The notes under the pieces: model-generated
Databases searched by the model: none
What the model saw: only the letters and a program-made list of their open reading frames with translations
What the model was told of the DNA's origin: nothing
DNA from: Paenibacillus jilunlii
GTDB lineage: Bacteria; Bacillota; Bacilli; Paenibacillales; Paenibacillaceae
Direction of reading: 5' to 3'
Length of the DNA: 64,000 bases
NCBI RefSeq assembly: GCF_900102965.1
Contig: NZ_FNGM01000007.1
Coordinates: 246,982-310,981, forward strand
Shown here: positions 34,244-43,168 of the stretch, piece after piece
Layout: each line of letters begins with the position of its first letter
How positions within the stretch are numbered: the stretch's first letter is position 1
Translations under genes and position numbers: made by a program

Positions 34244-35119
34244 TCAGGCATCTCCTTTCCTTGAATTAAAAATAGCCCGGATGAGCAGTACCGCGAGCAG
34301 ACTTTCGATCACAATGAACACGGCAATCGAGCTTCCGTATCCATATTGGATAGTCGAGAACGCTTGCTTATACATATAGGTAGTAACCAGTTCTGTGGCC
34401 GACCCCGGCACACCGATAATATAAGGAATATCGAAGCCCCGCAGAGCCCCTGTGGTACACATAATCAAAGACAGGCTCAGCACATGCATAATGCTTGGAA
34501 GCTTAATATAACGAATCAGCTGCCAGCCGCTTACACCGTCAATCGTAGCCGCCTCTTCAATTTCTTTGGGGATCGCAATCAGCGCCGCATAAAAGATAAC
34601 CATATACATCCCGATAAACCGCCACCCCTCGGGGATGGACACGGCGATCAGGGCCGTATGGGGATTGGAGAGCCAGGCGGACTGAAGATGGCTGAGGCCC
34701 ACCCAGTCCAGGAACATATTCAGCAGGCCTAGAGGCTGAAGGGAATAGAAATTACGGAACATTTGCGCAATCGCTACGGTTACCACGACCGCCGGCAGAT
34801 AATACAGTGTTCTGAAGATTCCTGCGCCTTTGGTAACATAAGAGAGCATCAGGGCAAAAAACAAGCCGATGAACACCTGCATAAATACTACAATGACCAC
34901 GTAGACCAGGTTGTTTTGCACAGAATTCCAGAAATAGCTGTCCTTGAACATCGCGATATAATTATCAAAGCCGATGTAAGCCGGCTCCTGAATGCCATTC
35001 CACTGCTGGAAGCTGTATTTCAGAGACTGGATAATGGGGACGAAGACCGTACCGAGATAAAATATCAAAGCCGGCAGGATGAAAATCAGCCATGCTTTTT
35101 TGTCTTTAAGCACATTCAT
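34244..35119 (-). CDS. Carbohydrate ABC permease (MalF type)
   Basis: A 291-residue permease with six helices. QSLKYSFQQWNGIQEPAYIGFDNYIAMF follows the first helix, and KEIEEAATIDGVSGWQLIRYIKLPSIM is the EAA loop. It follows the binding-protein gene after about 100 bases that contain a hairpin. Together with its partner it forms the importer feeding the adjacent GH32-like and GH172 enzymes. Confidence 0.87.
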   Translation of the reverse strand: MNVLKDKKAWLIFILPALIFYLGTVFVPIIQSLKYSFQQWNGIQEPAYIGFDNYIAMFKDSYFWNSVQNNLVYVVIVVFMQVFIGLFFALMLSYVTKGAGIFRTLYYLPAVVVTVAIAQMFRNFYSLQPLGLLNMFLDWVGLSHLQSAWLSNPHTALIAVSIPEGWRFIGMYMVIFYAALIAIPKEIEEAATIDGVSGWQLIRYIKLPSIMHVLSLSLIMCTTGALRGFDIPYIIGVPGSATELVTTYMYKQAFSTIQYGYGSSIAVFIVIESLLAVLLIRAIFNSRKGDA

Positions 35120-35161
35120 ATAGGGTCACCCCGCTTCTGTAATCACGCTATTGTTGAAGGT

Positions 35162-35191
35162 CTCCACCAGGCCCTTAAGGGCCGGGCGGAG
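35162..35191 (-). terminator. Intra-operon hairpin after the binding-protein gene
   Basis: Around GGCCCTTAAGGGCC, the outer CTCC/GGAG also pair, giving a stable stem with an internal loop. There is no T-run. It probably stabilises or partly terminates the binding-protein mRNA, raising its level above that of the permeases. Confidence 0.55.
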
Positions 35192-35219
35192 GTTTATCAG
35201 AATATAAGAATTAATCCAC

Positions 35220-36554
35220 TTATTTGCCCGCTGTGTTCTTGGCAATGGCATCATCAATCTGCTTGGCAAAATCCTCTGGAGTCACAAAGCCCATCGTCAG
35301 TTTAGTAATGAGATCACTCATCACCGAGTTGGTGTTCGGATCAAGCAGAGTATCCCAAGGCTTGGCAAACTCTGAGCCGTAGTTGTCCATATCCTTTTTA
35401 ATCCGCAGGAACAGCTCGGAGAATTTGGACTCGTCATCAATGGTGAATTTAAGCGGTGACATTTGTTGTTTGGCCACATAGACATCGCTGTAATTTTTCA
35501 GCACATAGCTCAGGAATTCCTTAGGCAGTCCATCGAATGTTTTCGCGGATGCTCCAAGTCCGATCCCGCTGTTGCCGAAGAATTCATTTTCCGGTGTGAC
35601 CGCATTGCTGGTGGTTGGCAGATAGAAATAATCCACATTGCCTTTGAGTGCTTCCGGGAGACTTTCTTCCACGAAGGATGGAATCTCCCAAGTGCCCATA
35701 TTGTACATGGCAGCCTGACCGTTCAGGAACAGATTTTTGGCTGTCGTATAGTCGGTTGTAGCGAAACCATCCTGAAAGTATTTCCCGATTTGCGAAGCAA
35801 AGTCAGCCGCCTGCATGCCTGCCGCATCGGACATTTTGGCTTTGCCCTGGCTCAGATCGCGGATGAACTGATTGCCCGTGGTCCGGAACGGGTACATTGC
35901 CGCATAACGCAATACCGGCCATACATCAACGCCGTCTACAGCGATAGGCGTAATTCCTTTGTCTTTGAGCGCTTTGCTGACCGCAAGCAGATCATCGAGG
36001 GTTTTCGGCACCGTCAGGTTGTTGTCGGCAAATATTTTTTTGTTATACCAGGTCATTTCCATATGGTATTCCATCGGCAGGAGATACAGGCTTCCATCCG
36101 GCAGCTCCTGGTATTTCAGCGCAGGCTCATAGAACTTATCATACAGCCCTTCGTCCTTCAGAAATTTCTCCATGTCCACCAGTAAACCCGCATTGACGAG
36201 CTCTTGGGCAAAAGGGTCGGCATCGCTGTCAATGAAATCCGGCATCTGCCCCGAAGCGACCAGCGTTCTGAGCTTGGTCAAGTAAGAGGGTCTATCCGCG
36301 GTCACCTGAAGATCCAGCTTAAAGCCGGGATGATCGGCGGCAAACCGGTCGGCAAGCTCCCGGACCGTCTGGACAATGGCCCCGTTCTCCGGTCTGGCCG
36401 AGAGCCAGGTCACCGTTTGCTCCTTAGGCGCATTCGATGAACCGGCGGTGTCTGTGTTTTTGTTATCCGTTGAGCTTCCGCAGCCCGCAAGAGCGGCCCC
36501 GGCCAGGGAGAAAACTGCAAGCCCAGTGAACACCTTTGACAATTTCTTTGTCAT
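35220..36554 (-). CDS. Sugar-binding lipoprotein of ABC importer
   Basis: A 444-residue family-1 binding protein. The lipobox is AALAGC (Cys about residue 25). VTWLSARPENGAIVQTVREL, KLRTLVASGQMPDFIDSDAD and FFGNSGIGLGASAKTFDG are characteristic. The start MTKKLSK follows TTGGAGGGGTTTACA; the upstream 19-codon extension overlaps the end of the GH32-like gene. The gene order enzyme-binding protein-permeases-enzyme-regulator shows a dedicated fructoside uptake operon. Confidence 0.88.
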   Translation of the reverse strand: MTKKLSKVFTGLAVFSLAGAALAGCGSSTDNKNTDTAGSSNAPKEQTVTWLSARPENGAIVQTVRELADRFAADHPGFKLDLQVTADRPSYLTKLRTLVASGQMPDFIDSDADPFAQELVNAGLLVDMEKFLKDEGLYDKFYEPALKYQELPDGSLYLLPMEYHMEMTWYNKKIFADNNLTVPKTLDDLLAVSKALKDKGITPIAVDGVDVWPVLRYAAMYPFRTTGNQFIRDLSQGKAKMSDAAGMQAADFASQIGKYFQDGFATTDYTTAKNLFLNGQAAMYNMGTWEIPSFVEESLPEALKGNVDYFYLPTTSNAVTPENEFFGNSGIGLGASAKTFDGLPKEFLSYVLKNYSDVYVAKQQMSPLKFTIDDESKFSELFLRIKKDMDNYGSEFAKPWDTLLDPNTNSVMSDLITKLTMGFVTPEDFAKQIDDAIAKNTAGK

Positions 36555-36607
36555 TGTAAACCCCTCCAATATATTTATCTTATAAATGCCGTGAAACCAT
36601 CCTGTGA

Positions 36608-38071
36608 TCAAAGCGCAGCAACCGTTTTTAGGGTAATGTTCTGAACGCTTACAGTACCTTCATTGGCAAAAAATCCAAAATGGCCGTCTTTGAAGTTATA
36701 GACCCGTGTAGTCATTGCAACTTCGTTATTGACGTAGAGGCATAAGATGTCTTCTTCCAGAATCAGCTGGAAATGAATCCGGCTATGGTTTGCAAAATGA
36801 AAAGGACGCTCCAGCTCAATCATTTGCGGCTTGTCCCCGGCAATTTGCCATTGAAAAAATCCCGGTTCTCTTCTCGGCCACATATCAAAGGTGATCCGGT
36901 TGTGAAAAGGATCAAACTTGATGAAATAACCATTGTCCAGCGCCTTGTCCGTACGAACTGCGATGCCAAAATCCTTTACATGCTGCCAATCCGTAAAGAC
37001 GGCCTCAAGCATGACCTGAGCAGGCAGTGGGTTTAGCACACTATAAGCCAGCCCATCCGGGGAAGAGAGCTGCAGCCCGTCCGCCTGCCGAATGCAATTT
37101 TTCTCCGCTTGCGGAAGAATTTGTTCTTCCCTATTAAAATGTCCATAGATGGAAGACGGCATTCTCACCAGCAGTTCTCCCTGTTCGTTCTGATGCAGCT
37201 CATGGACAACGAGAGTACCCGCCCATTCCCAATCCCCGTAATCATTCGAGCCCTTCTTCGATGGAACCCAGCCAAAGGCGTACCGCTTCACACCATCCGA
37301 GGCTGTTTTGGCTGCATAAAATCCTCTGCCGTCAAAAGTGTCCAGCACCGGTGAGGTGTATAAGCCATCGATTGTTTTGCTCTTTTTATAATGGGTGACG
37401 AACTTCTCACTGAAGGTGGAGTAGACCAGGTAGTGCCATTCCCCCATCTTGAAATAATCGGGACATTCCATCGTGATGTACTTGTCCGGGCTGTAGAAGG
37501 GTTCACGGTATTCCCAGTTCACCAGGTCAGCAGAAGTCAGCAGCGCGATGCACCCGCCTCTTTTCTCGGAAGAGTTCATTTCCCTCGAAGTGACCAGCAT
37601 CCAATATTCCTGCTTCTCTTCGTTGAAGAACACGAAGGGATCACGCCAGTCATATGGCTCATAGATCACTTCATCCCCGTACAGCTTGAAGCCGCGATCC
37701 TTCGTCCAATGAATCCCGTCGGTGCCCGTGGCCCGCAGCACCACTTGTAAGGGCTTACCGTTCTTGCAAAACGCAGGGTTCGGGTTATGGCCCGTGTAGA
37801 AAAGATGGTACATGCCATCCTTGTCTTTGACCACAGAGCCGGTGTACGCATTCCGGTCTGGAGCGCTTTCATCACCGTTCGGCAGAACTTCTCCGTAATC
37901 CTCAAAGTCAAGCCCATTTCTGGTGGCCAGCAAATTCCATGAGGTATGGTTGCCATAGTCCCCCCCCACTCTCTCGTCGTGAAGATAGTACAGCTTGTAC
38001 TCCCCTTGGTCATAAAACGGAATTACGTCACCGACCCAGGCATTCGGGGGTCTGTAGAATACTTTTTTCAT
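36608..38071 (-). CDS. Atypical GH32-like fructosidase (WVGDVIP type), copy 1
   Basis: A 487-residue cytoplasmic clan-J glycosidase. It has a five-bladed-propeller region and a C-terminal beta-sandwich (about residue 340 onward, FRIHFQLILEEDILCLYVNN). The GH32 block WMNDPNG is replaced by AWVGDVIPFY (Asp15), while the second and third blocks are kept as YDWRDPFVF and MECPDYF. All three catalytic carboxylates therefore seem present in an unusual frame. The start MKKVFYRPP is chosen by comparison with the paralogue at 47928-49349 and a TGGAG site. It is the first gene of the operon, divergent from a fructokinase. The substrate is unknown, and a fructosyl disaccharide is likely. Confidence 0.78.
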   Translation of the reverse strand: MKKVFYRPPNAWVGDVIPFYDQGEYKLYYLHDERVGGDYGNHTSWNLLATRNGLDFEDYGEVLPNGDESAPDRNAYTGSVVKDKDGMYHLFYTGHNPNPAFCKNGKPLQVVLRATGTDGIHWTKDRGFKLYGDEVIYEPYDWRDPFVFFNEEKQEYWMLVTSREMNSSEKRGGCIALLTSADLVNWEYREPFYSPDKYITMECPDYFKMGEWHYLVYSTFSEKFVTHYKKSKTIDGLYTSPVLDTFDGRGFYAAKTASDGVKRYAFGWVPSKKGSNDYGDWEWAGTLVVHELHQNEQGELLVRMPSSIYGHFNREEQILPQAEKNCIRQADGLQLSSPDGLAYSVLNPLPAQVMLEAVFTDWQHVKDFGIAVRTDKALDNGYFIKFDPFHNRITFDMWPRREPGFFQWQIAGDKPQMIELERPFHFANHSRIHFQLILEEDILCLYVNNEVAMTTRVYNFKDGHFGFFANEGTVSVQNITLKTVAAL

Positions 38072-38088
38072 TCGTATCATCTCCATTA

Positions 38089-38102
38089 GTAAAACGTTTT
38101 AC
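38089..38102. promoter_or_regulatory. Palindromic LacI-type operator, GH32 side
   Basis: GTAAAACGTTTTAC is a perfect 14-base palindrome covering the predicted transcription start of the minus-strand operon. Confidence 0.75.
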
Positions 38103-38108
38103 AAACAT

Positions 38109-38158
38109 ATAGTAACATAATTTTTATTCTTGTCAACGGTTACATTTATTTGTATAGT
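38109..38158. promoter_or_regulatory. Overlapping divergent promoters sharing a -35 region
   Basis: Minus: TTGACA (38136-38131) with TACTAT (38114-38109), spacer 16. Plus: TTGTCA (38130-38135) with TATAGT (38153-38158), spacer 17. The two -35 boxes occupy the same DNA on opposite strands. One transcribes the GH32-like operon, the other the fructokinase. Confidence 0.7.
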
Positions 38159-38196
38159 GAGTTTATAAGTAGATGACACACTAAGTGAAATAGGAT

Positions 38197-38215
38197 TTGG
38201 TAAAACGTTTACCAA
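38197..38215. promoter_or_regulatory. LacI-type operator, fructokinase side
   Basis: TTGGTAAAACGTTTACCAA has arms TTGGTAAA/TTTACCAA around ACG. It lies about 30-50 bases downstream of the predicted plus-strand start. It is a clear relative of the site at 38089, about 110 bases away. Confidence 0.72.
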
Positions 38216-38264
38216 TAATTTAAAAGGGGGAGGGCATCCTTTCCTGCCAGGAGGAGAACAGATC

Positions 38265-39143
38265 ATGATCATTGGGGCGATTGAAGCAGGCGGCACAAAA
38301 TTCATCTGCGGAGTAGGTAATGAGGAAGGTGAAATTCTGGACCGGATCAGCTTTCCGACGGAGACTCCAGAGGAGACCATTCAGCAGGCGGTTGCTTATT
38401 TTAAGGATACAGGGGCTATGGCTATCGGGATCGGTTCGTTCGGGCCGCTGAATATGGATCTTTCCAGCCCCTTGTACGGGCATGTGACCACTACGCCCAA
38501 GCGGGGCTGGGCAGGCTTTGATTTCGTGGGTTATGTGAAACGGCATTTCCCAGTGCCGGTCGGATTCGATACGGATGTGAATGCTGCTGCCTTTGGAGAG
38601 GTGAAGTGGGGCGCGGCTCAAGGATTGGACAGCTGCGTCTATTATACAATCGGGACAGGTGTCGGAGTGGGTGTGTATGCAGAGGGCAAACTGGTCCACG
38701 GGCTTGTTCATCCCGAAGGCGGACACGTGCTGACCCGCCGGCATCCGGGAGATGACTTCGAGGGGCTATGTCCATACCATGGCGACTGTCTGGAAGGTCT
38801 GGCGGCAGGACCGGCCATTGAGAAGCGCTGGGGTGTCAAAGGCTCGGCGCTGCCGGCGGATCATTCGGCGTGGGAGATCGAGGCGTATTATTTGGGCCAA
38901 GCCATCGCGGGTGTGATCCTGCTGTTGTCTCCAAAACGTGTGATCCTCGGCGGAGGCGTAATGCACCAGGAGCAGCTGTTTCCGCTGATCCGCAGGGAAG
39001 TCCGCCAGGCTCTGAACGGGTATGTGTCTGCGCCGGAAATCCTGGAGAGTATGGATGCTTATATTGTTCCTCCCGGCCTGGGCGACAATGCGGGCTTGTG
39101 CGGGGCTCTGGCCCTGGGGATCAAGGCCCTGCAGGAAGCTTAA
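38265..39143 (+). CDS. ROK-family fructokinase
   Basis: A 292-residue ROK kinase of the Bacillus fructokinase type (BsFRK-like). The ATP-binding start is IGAIEAGGTKFICGVG. The catalytic Asp is in GFDTDVNAAAFGE (about 101), and YTIGTGVGVGV follows. A zinc site is made by HPGDDFEGLCPYHGDCLEGL after EGGHVLTRR. It phosphorylates fructose released by the divergent GH32-like and GH172 enzymes. The AGGAGGAGAACAGATC ribosome site is strong. The shared operators predict coregulation with the operon on the other strand. Confidence 0.9.
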   Translation: MIIGAIEAGGTKFICGVGNEEGEILDRISFPTETPEETIQQAVAYFKDTGAMAIGIGSFGPLNMDLSSPLYGHVTTTPKRGWAGFDFVGYVKRHFPVPVGFDTDVNAAAFGEVKWGAAQGLDSCVYYTIGTGVGVGVYAEGKLVHGLVHPEGGHVLTRRHPGDDFEGLCPYHGDCLEGLAAGPAIEKRWGVKGSALPADHSAWEIEAYYLGQAIAGVILLLSPKRVILGGGVMHQEQLFPLIRREVRQALNGYVSAPEILESMDAYIVPPGLGDNAGLCGALALGIKALQEA

Positions 39144-39175
39144 GGGTCAGAAACGGCAGGAATGCAGCTGCAAAA

Positions 39176-39216
39176 AGCCGGAGGCTGCCCGGTATCAGAT
39201 ACGGGCAGCCTCTGGC
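39176..39216. terminator. Strong hairpin after the fructokinase gene
   Basis: GCCGGAGGCTGCCCG pairs with CGGGCAGCCTCTGGC with one mismatch. An A-run precedes it, giving a T-run on the minus strand, so it also stops transcription arriving from the right. Confidence 0.7.
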
Positions 39217-39512
39217 ATAATCAGAAAGCCTGGTGCTCTGTGAGATACCCATCCGGGTGAAAAAGTCCTGTTGTCTCGATAACAAAAAAGCCTAGAGCCG
39301 CAAGAGTTTTTGTCCTTGCGGCTCTAAGCTTTTAACCGAATTTCCCAAAAGTACACCAATTAGTACACCGATTAATTAATTGACGCTAAATTCTAGAAAA
39401 TATGGGCTTTTAGATCTTTCACCTGATACGCCGCCGAATTCCATCAGACTGTTATAGGCTTACTCGTCCCTGACTGGCAGTCCGATGATGTCCGGCTTAT
39501 TAGTCGTATAAG
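39217..39512. other. Intergenic region between fructokinase and MMPL genes
   Basis: Convergent spacer with a second terminator (listed next). A tandem 12-base repeat AGTACACCAATT/AGTACACCGATT lies at 39350-39373. A short minus-strand frame at about 39380-39450 (MEFGGVSGERSKSPYF) has no upstream body and may be a remnant. No gene supported. Confidence 0.45.
39284..39333. terminator. Bidirectional terminator, end of the MMPL operon
   Basis: TAGAGCCGCAAG pairs with CTTGCGGCTCTA, extended by AAAGC/GCTTT, with A-run left and T-run right. It is a long, stable stem active in both directions. Confidence 0.88.
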
Positions 39513-41987
39513 CTATTCCTTTGTCGGCGAGGCCACAAACAAGCGCTTATCGGCATTGACTGTCTCTTTTTCTTTATCCAAAAGCACGATGATGGCAGGC
39601 AATACGATTAAAGTGCTGAGCAAACATAACAAAGTGTCCATGACGGTTGATACTCCAAACAGTTTAACGACCTCAAAGTTGGTAAACAACAGGGCGCTGA
39701 AGCCACCCACGACTGTAAGCCCTGAGGCTGAAATGGCGCGGCCGACTTTGGTCATCGCCGTAATAATGGCTGTCTCGGTATCCATTCCGTTCGCCTTTTC
39801 TTCCAAATATCGTTCCATCAGTAATATAGTGAACTCTGTTCCGATTCCAAGTACTAGCGCACCAAGCACCGCGGTCAACGGATTAATGTCAATTTCCAGC
39901 ATAAAGAGCAAAGCGGTTGACCACCCGTTGACCAGAATGATAGGTAAAAGCGGAAAGAACGCCCTTTTAACATTCCGGTAAACAATAAACAATCCGATCA
40001 GTATGGCCAGCAATCCAGAAATGAGCGAGGTATGCCGGCTGTCTGTCAGGCCGTTCAAGCTTTTCACCTGCAGCACCTGAATGCCAACCGGATTCGCACT
40101 TACACCTTCAGGAAGATCCATGTTTTGCTCCAGCTTACCCAGCAGCTTCTCCTGCTCCTGTGTGCTGATATTTTCCAGGTTAAAAACAATATGCCCCATT
40201 CGCCGATCTGCCGACAACAGCGGGGCGGTCATCTCGGAAGGCAGCTGCTCAAGCACACTCCCGATCACAGATGAATCTGCGGCGGCGATATTGGGCTGGA
40301 CCGCCGACATGGCGCTAATGATACTTGAACTGCCTGTAATCTCGCGATTTTCCGTAACGGCACGTTTTTGGAAGGTATCCATCCACTTTATAACTTCAGG
40401 ACGGGTCACGTCCTCTGCCTCAACCATCCAATCCAGGGTTAGCGTGCTGCCCAGAACCTGGCGAATCTCATTCATTTCGATAAGCGCCGGTGCATTCTGC
40501 GGCATCAGCTTCTCAATATTACTCTCCACATTCAGCTTGTGATCCACGGAAAATCCAGCTATTGCGATAACGACTGGAATCACCAGCATCAGCTTCGGCC
40601 GTTGAATGACGTTCTTCGCCAATGCGCCAAGACCGCGTTCAACCGCATTCCCCTTTTTCCCTTTGCGCAGTTTGATACCTTTACGGTCTCTCAGCACCAG
40701 CACCGGGAGCAGGAGGAGTAAGCTCACAGTGTACATTATGCAGACTCCCACCGCCAGCATCAGACCGAACTCCTTGATCATCGGCATTTCCGACAACAAC
40801 AGCGTCATGAAGCCCGCCGCCATAATAATGACCGCGATGCCCACCGCCGGCGCCATATGTTTTACGGCATGGGTTACTGCTTTGGAGGAATCCTCTGTTT
40901 TAACCAACTCCTCTTCATAGCGGTTATGGAACTGCAGCGCAAAATCCGTCCCTAAACCAATCAGAATCGGCAGCAAGGCCATTGTCGCAATGCTCAGAGG
41001 CATGCCGATATAACCCATCAAACCAAAAACCCAGATCATGCCGGTCAAGACAACCGGCAATGAAAGAAGACGCCACCGGACGGGAAATACGACCAACAGC
41101 ACAATGACCATCAGGACAATGACTGTGAGCAGCATCGTCACAATATCTTGCGCAATGAAGTCCTCTATTGTCTTAGAAATGGCCGGAATACCCGAAAATA
41201 AGGAATTGGAATGCTCTATCGGATGCTCCGCGATGATCCGCTCCAATTCGTCGGTCACCTCTGCCATTTGCTGCATCGTAAGTCCGCTGTCCAGCTGTAT
41301 ATTATATAGAACGCTTTGCCCGTCTTCGGGCAAGAGCGGTGCTACAGCTGATTGAGGAGTGCCGGACTCATCGAACAAGGCGTAGCGCACAAACGCCGTA
41401 TTGGTTGCGGCCAACTCGCCAATCTCATTCATTTCCCGGATCTGCTCTCCATATTGAGCTGTAACCGCCTGTTCCACTTGCTGCTTCGCGGCATCCGCCG
41501 CCTTGGCCTGCTGTACTTCATCGCCCCCGCTTGCTTTCGCAGCCGCGGCACCCTCCGTCATCGCTTGCTGCACTTGCTCTGCAATCTGCTGTTGCATTTG
41601 CGTCATTTGCCGCTCAGCCTGTTCGGCAAACACGCCGGCCAAGGAAACCGGACTGGTCACCGAATATACTTTTTCAGCGGCAGCAAGCTCCTGCTGCAGC
41701 GCGTTCATCTCCCGAAGCGCATCACCATTCAGCAGCAGATTGCCTTCGCCGCGCAGGAGCAGCACCAGGCTTTCCCCTCCAAACTGCTTCTGAAAGCGCT
41801 CGTTATGAATCGAAACCGGATCATCCTTGGACAGCAGCATATCTACACTTGTCTTTACCTCAATACGGGTTAGTCCGTAAGCCATTCCCCCGGTAATCAA
41901 AGCCAGAATGACGAGCAGCAGAACCGCACGTTTGGAAATCAGTTTTCCGGCTTCCGAAGTTACATTTCTCAAGAACAATTCCCTCAC
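39513..41987 (-). CDS. MMPL/RND-family membrane transporter
   Basis: An 824-residue RND-type protein with the twofold arrangement of one helix, a large extracytoplasmic loop and five to six helices. Halves start with TSEAGKLISKRAVLLLVILA and KNVIQRPKLMLVIPVVIAIA. Helix-4 motifs are LGTDFALQFHNRYEEE and GIGTEFTILLMERYLEE. The first loop contains a Gln/Ala-rich coiled segment (about 130-190). MMPL proteins export lipids, hopanoids or siderophores. It is the second gene after the CmpB-HD gene, 15 bases downstream, and its neighbours suggest a lipid-related cargo. Confidence 0.88.
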   Translation of the reverse strand: MRELFLRNVTSEAGKLISKRAVLLLVILALITGGMAYGLTRIEVKTSVDMLLSKDDPVSIHNERFQKQFGGESLVLLLRGEGNLLLNGDALREMNALQQELAAAEKVYSVTSPVSLAGVFAEQAERQMTQMQQQIAEQVQQAMTEGAAAAKASGGDEVQQAKAADAAKQQVEQAVTAQYGEQIREMNEIGELAATNTAFVRYALFDESGTPQSAVAPLLPEDGQSVLYNIQLDSGLTMQQMAEVTDELERIIAEHPIEHSNSLFSGIPAISKTIEDFIAQDIVTMLLTVIVLMVIVLLVVFPVRWRLLSLPVVLTGMIWVFGLMGYIGMPLSIATMALLPILIGLGTDFALQFHNRYEEELVKTEDSSKAVTHAVKHMAPAVGIAVIIMAAGFMTLLLSEMPMIKEFGLMLAVGVCIMYTVSLLLLLPVLVLRDRKGIKLRKGKKGNAVERGLGALAKNVIQRPKLMLVIPVVIAIAGFSVDHKLNVESNIEKLMPQNAPALIEMNEIRQVLGSTLTLDWMVEAEDVTRPEVIKWMDTFQKRAVTENREITGSSSIISAMSAVQPNIAAADSSVIGSVLEQLPSEMTAPLLSADRRMGHIVFNLENISTQEQEKLLGKLEQNMDLPEGVSANPVGIQVLQVKSLNGLTDSRHTSLISGLLAILIGLFIVYRNVKRAFFPLLPIILVNGWSTALLFMLEIDINPLTAVLGALVLGIGTEFTILLMERYLEEKANGMDTETAIITAMTKVGRAISASGLTVVGGFSALLFTNFEVVKLFGVSTVMDTLLCLLSTLIVLPAIIVLLDKEKETVNADKRLFVASPTKE

Positions 41988-42002
41988 TCCATTTCTATAT
42001 AT

Positions 42003-43052
42003 TTAATCTGTTTTGTAAAGCTTTTTTCCATTGTTCCAATGTTCGTGTCTTCCCGTCACCCCCTCCATAAATTCATGGCAGGTCACAATCTTGTCGGCCA
42101 AGCACACCACCCAGGTTTCCCTGAAGCGAGGGACGGCTGGTGTTAAAGGCCACATATGTTTGACAATAATATCCCGCTCGATCCTGTTGAGCGACAAGAT
42201 GTCCTCAGCATTGCGCAATGCAGCCTTGGGGTGAGTGAAGCCATGCCATCTTCCTCCGGCAGCCGGATCATGCCAATCATATAAAAACAAATCATGAAGC
42301 AACCCGCCTCTGGCCGCCGAGCGATAATCAAGCTTACACTTCCGGCAAATTCGATAGCTCAGAAAAGAAACGGCCTGGGAATGCTTCAGACAGGTTGCCC
42401 GGCCATGCTGAATGAACATATCCATACGCTGCACCTGCTCAAGTGCAAGCAGGTCTGCAACGCAAGCGGAATATTCCTCGGCATCGGAGTGCCTGAGCGT
42501 AGACCGGGCCGCTGACTGACAGCGGAACCATTCCACGCTTATGGAAATTGCAGCGTCCAAAATGAAATACACCAGCACGCACCATGCTGCTGCCGTGATG
42601 ATCCCCGCCGGAGGCATTTCAAGCATCCCCAATACAGCCGGATGCAGGAATTCCGTCAGCAGATAAGCAATCAAGCCCCAGAGCAAGGAATATTCCATAC
42701 ACACATATCCGCCGAGATTCCATTGATTTCCGCTGTAATCCCACCATTTTCGCTGAAAGACCTTATCCAATATCAGACCTGTGATATACTCCAGCCACGT
42801 AACAAGTACTGCTGAAACACAAATGAAAGCTATTCCGCGTACAAACGGATCGCCGATTCTAGCCCCCGTCCATTCCGCGACATGAATGATCAGCAGTGCA
42901 CCGAAACCGTAAATCGGGCAAAAGCAACCAAACATAAACCCTCTATTCACAAAATGCTGTTGTCTTACACTGGCATATACGGTCTCCAGCAGCCAGCCGC
43001 CCAAAGCATAGACGGCAAACAATAAAAGTTCCGTGGAGAAATCCTTGCTCAT
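42003..43052 (-). CDS. CmpB-type membrane domain fused to HD domain
   Basis: A 349-residue protein. The N-terminal about 190 residues form the five- to six-helix domain PF06541 (putative ABC transporter, CmpB type: FAVYALGGWLLETVYASVRQ, NRGFMFGCFCPIYGFGAL). The C-terminal part is an HD-type phosphohydrolase (CLKHSQAVSFLSYRICRKCK, GLLHDLFLYDWHD, HMWPLTPAVPRFRETWVVCLADKI). Similar fusions are common in Firmicutes and have no established function. MSKDFST is chosen as start because GGGAGTGGGGCAG precedes it. It heads the HD-MMPL operon behind an A-rich operator-like motif. Confidence 0.82.
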   Translation of the reverse strand: MSKDFSTELLLFAVYALGGWLLETVYASVRQQHFVNRGFMFGCFCPIYGFGALLIIHVAEWTGARIGDPFVRGIAFICVSAVLVTWLEYITGLILDKVFQRKWWDYSGNQWNLGGYVCMEYSLLWGLIAYLLTEFLHPAVLGMLEMPPAGIITAAAWCVLVYFILDAAISISVEWFRCQSAARSTLRHSDAEEYSACVADLLALEQVQRMDMFIQHGRATCLKHSQAVSFLSYRICRKCKLDYRSAARGGLLHDLFLYDWHDPAAGGRWHGFTHPKAALRNAEDILSLNRIERDIIVKHMWPLTPAVPRFRETWVVCLADKIVTCHEFMEGVTGRHEHWNNGKKLYKTD

Positions 43053-43081
43053 CTGCCCCACTCCCATTTGAAAAAGAAATC

Positions 43082-43111
43082 AAAATACACAAAAGACCCA
43101 AAAACTATCAA
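43082..43111 (-). promoter_or_regulatory. Promoter/operator of the HD-MMPL operon (motif copy 1)
   Basis: On the minus strand TTGATA (43111-43106) and TATTTT (43087-43082) are 18 bases apart. The spacer is filled by the motif which on the plus strand reads ACACAAAAGACCCAAAAAC (from 43087). A bound repressor would block the promoter. Confidence 0.6.
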
Positions 43112-43112
43112 G

Positions 43113-43150
43113 AAAAAAAACTCCACCTGCTGGAAGTAACTCCAGGGACC
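43113..43150 (-). terminator. Possible terminator after the UbiB gene
   Basis: On the minus strand CTGGAG/TTCCAG type pairing precedes GGTGGAG and a run of eight T. The stem is imperfect, but the U-tract is strong. Confidence 0.45.
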
Positions 43151-43168
43151 AGATGATGATGACCCGGC

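Noticed and set aside
39380..39450. Possible integrase C-terminus (MEFGGVSGERSKSPYF)
   Set aside because: Only about 22 codons are open and no recognisable recombinase sequence is found upstream; too short to support a feature.
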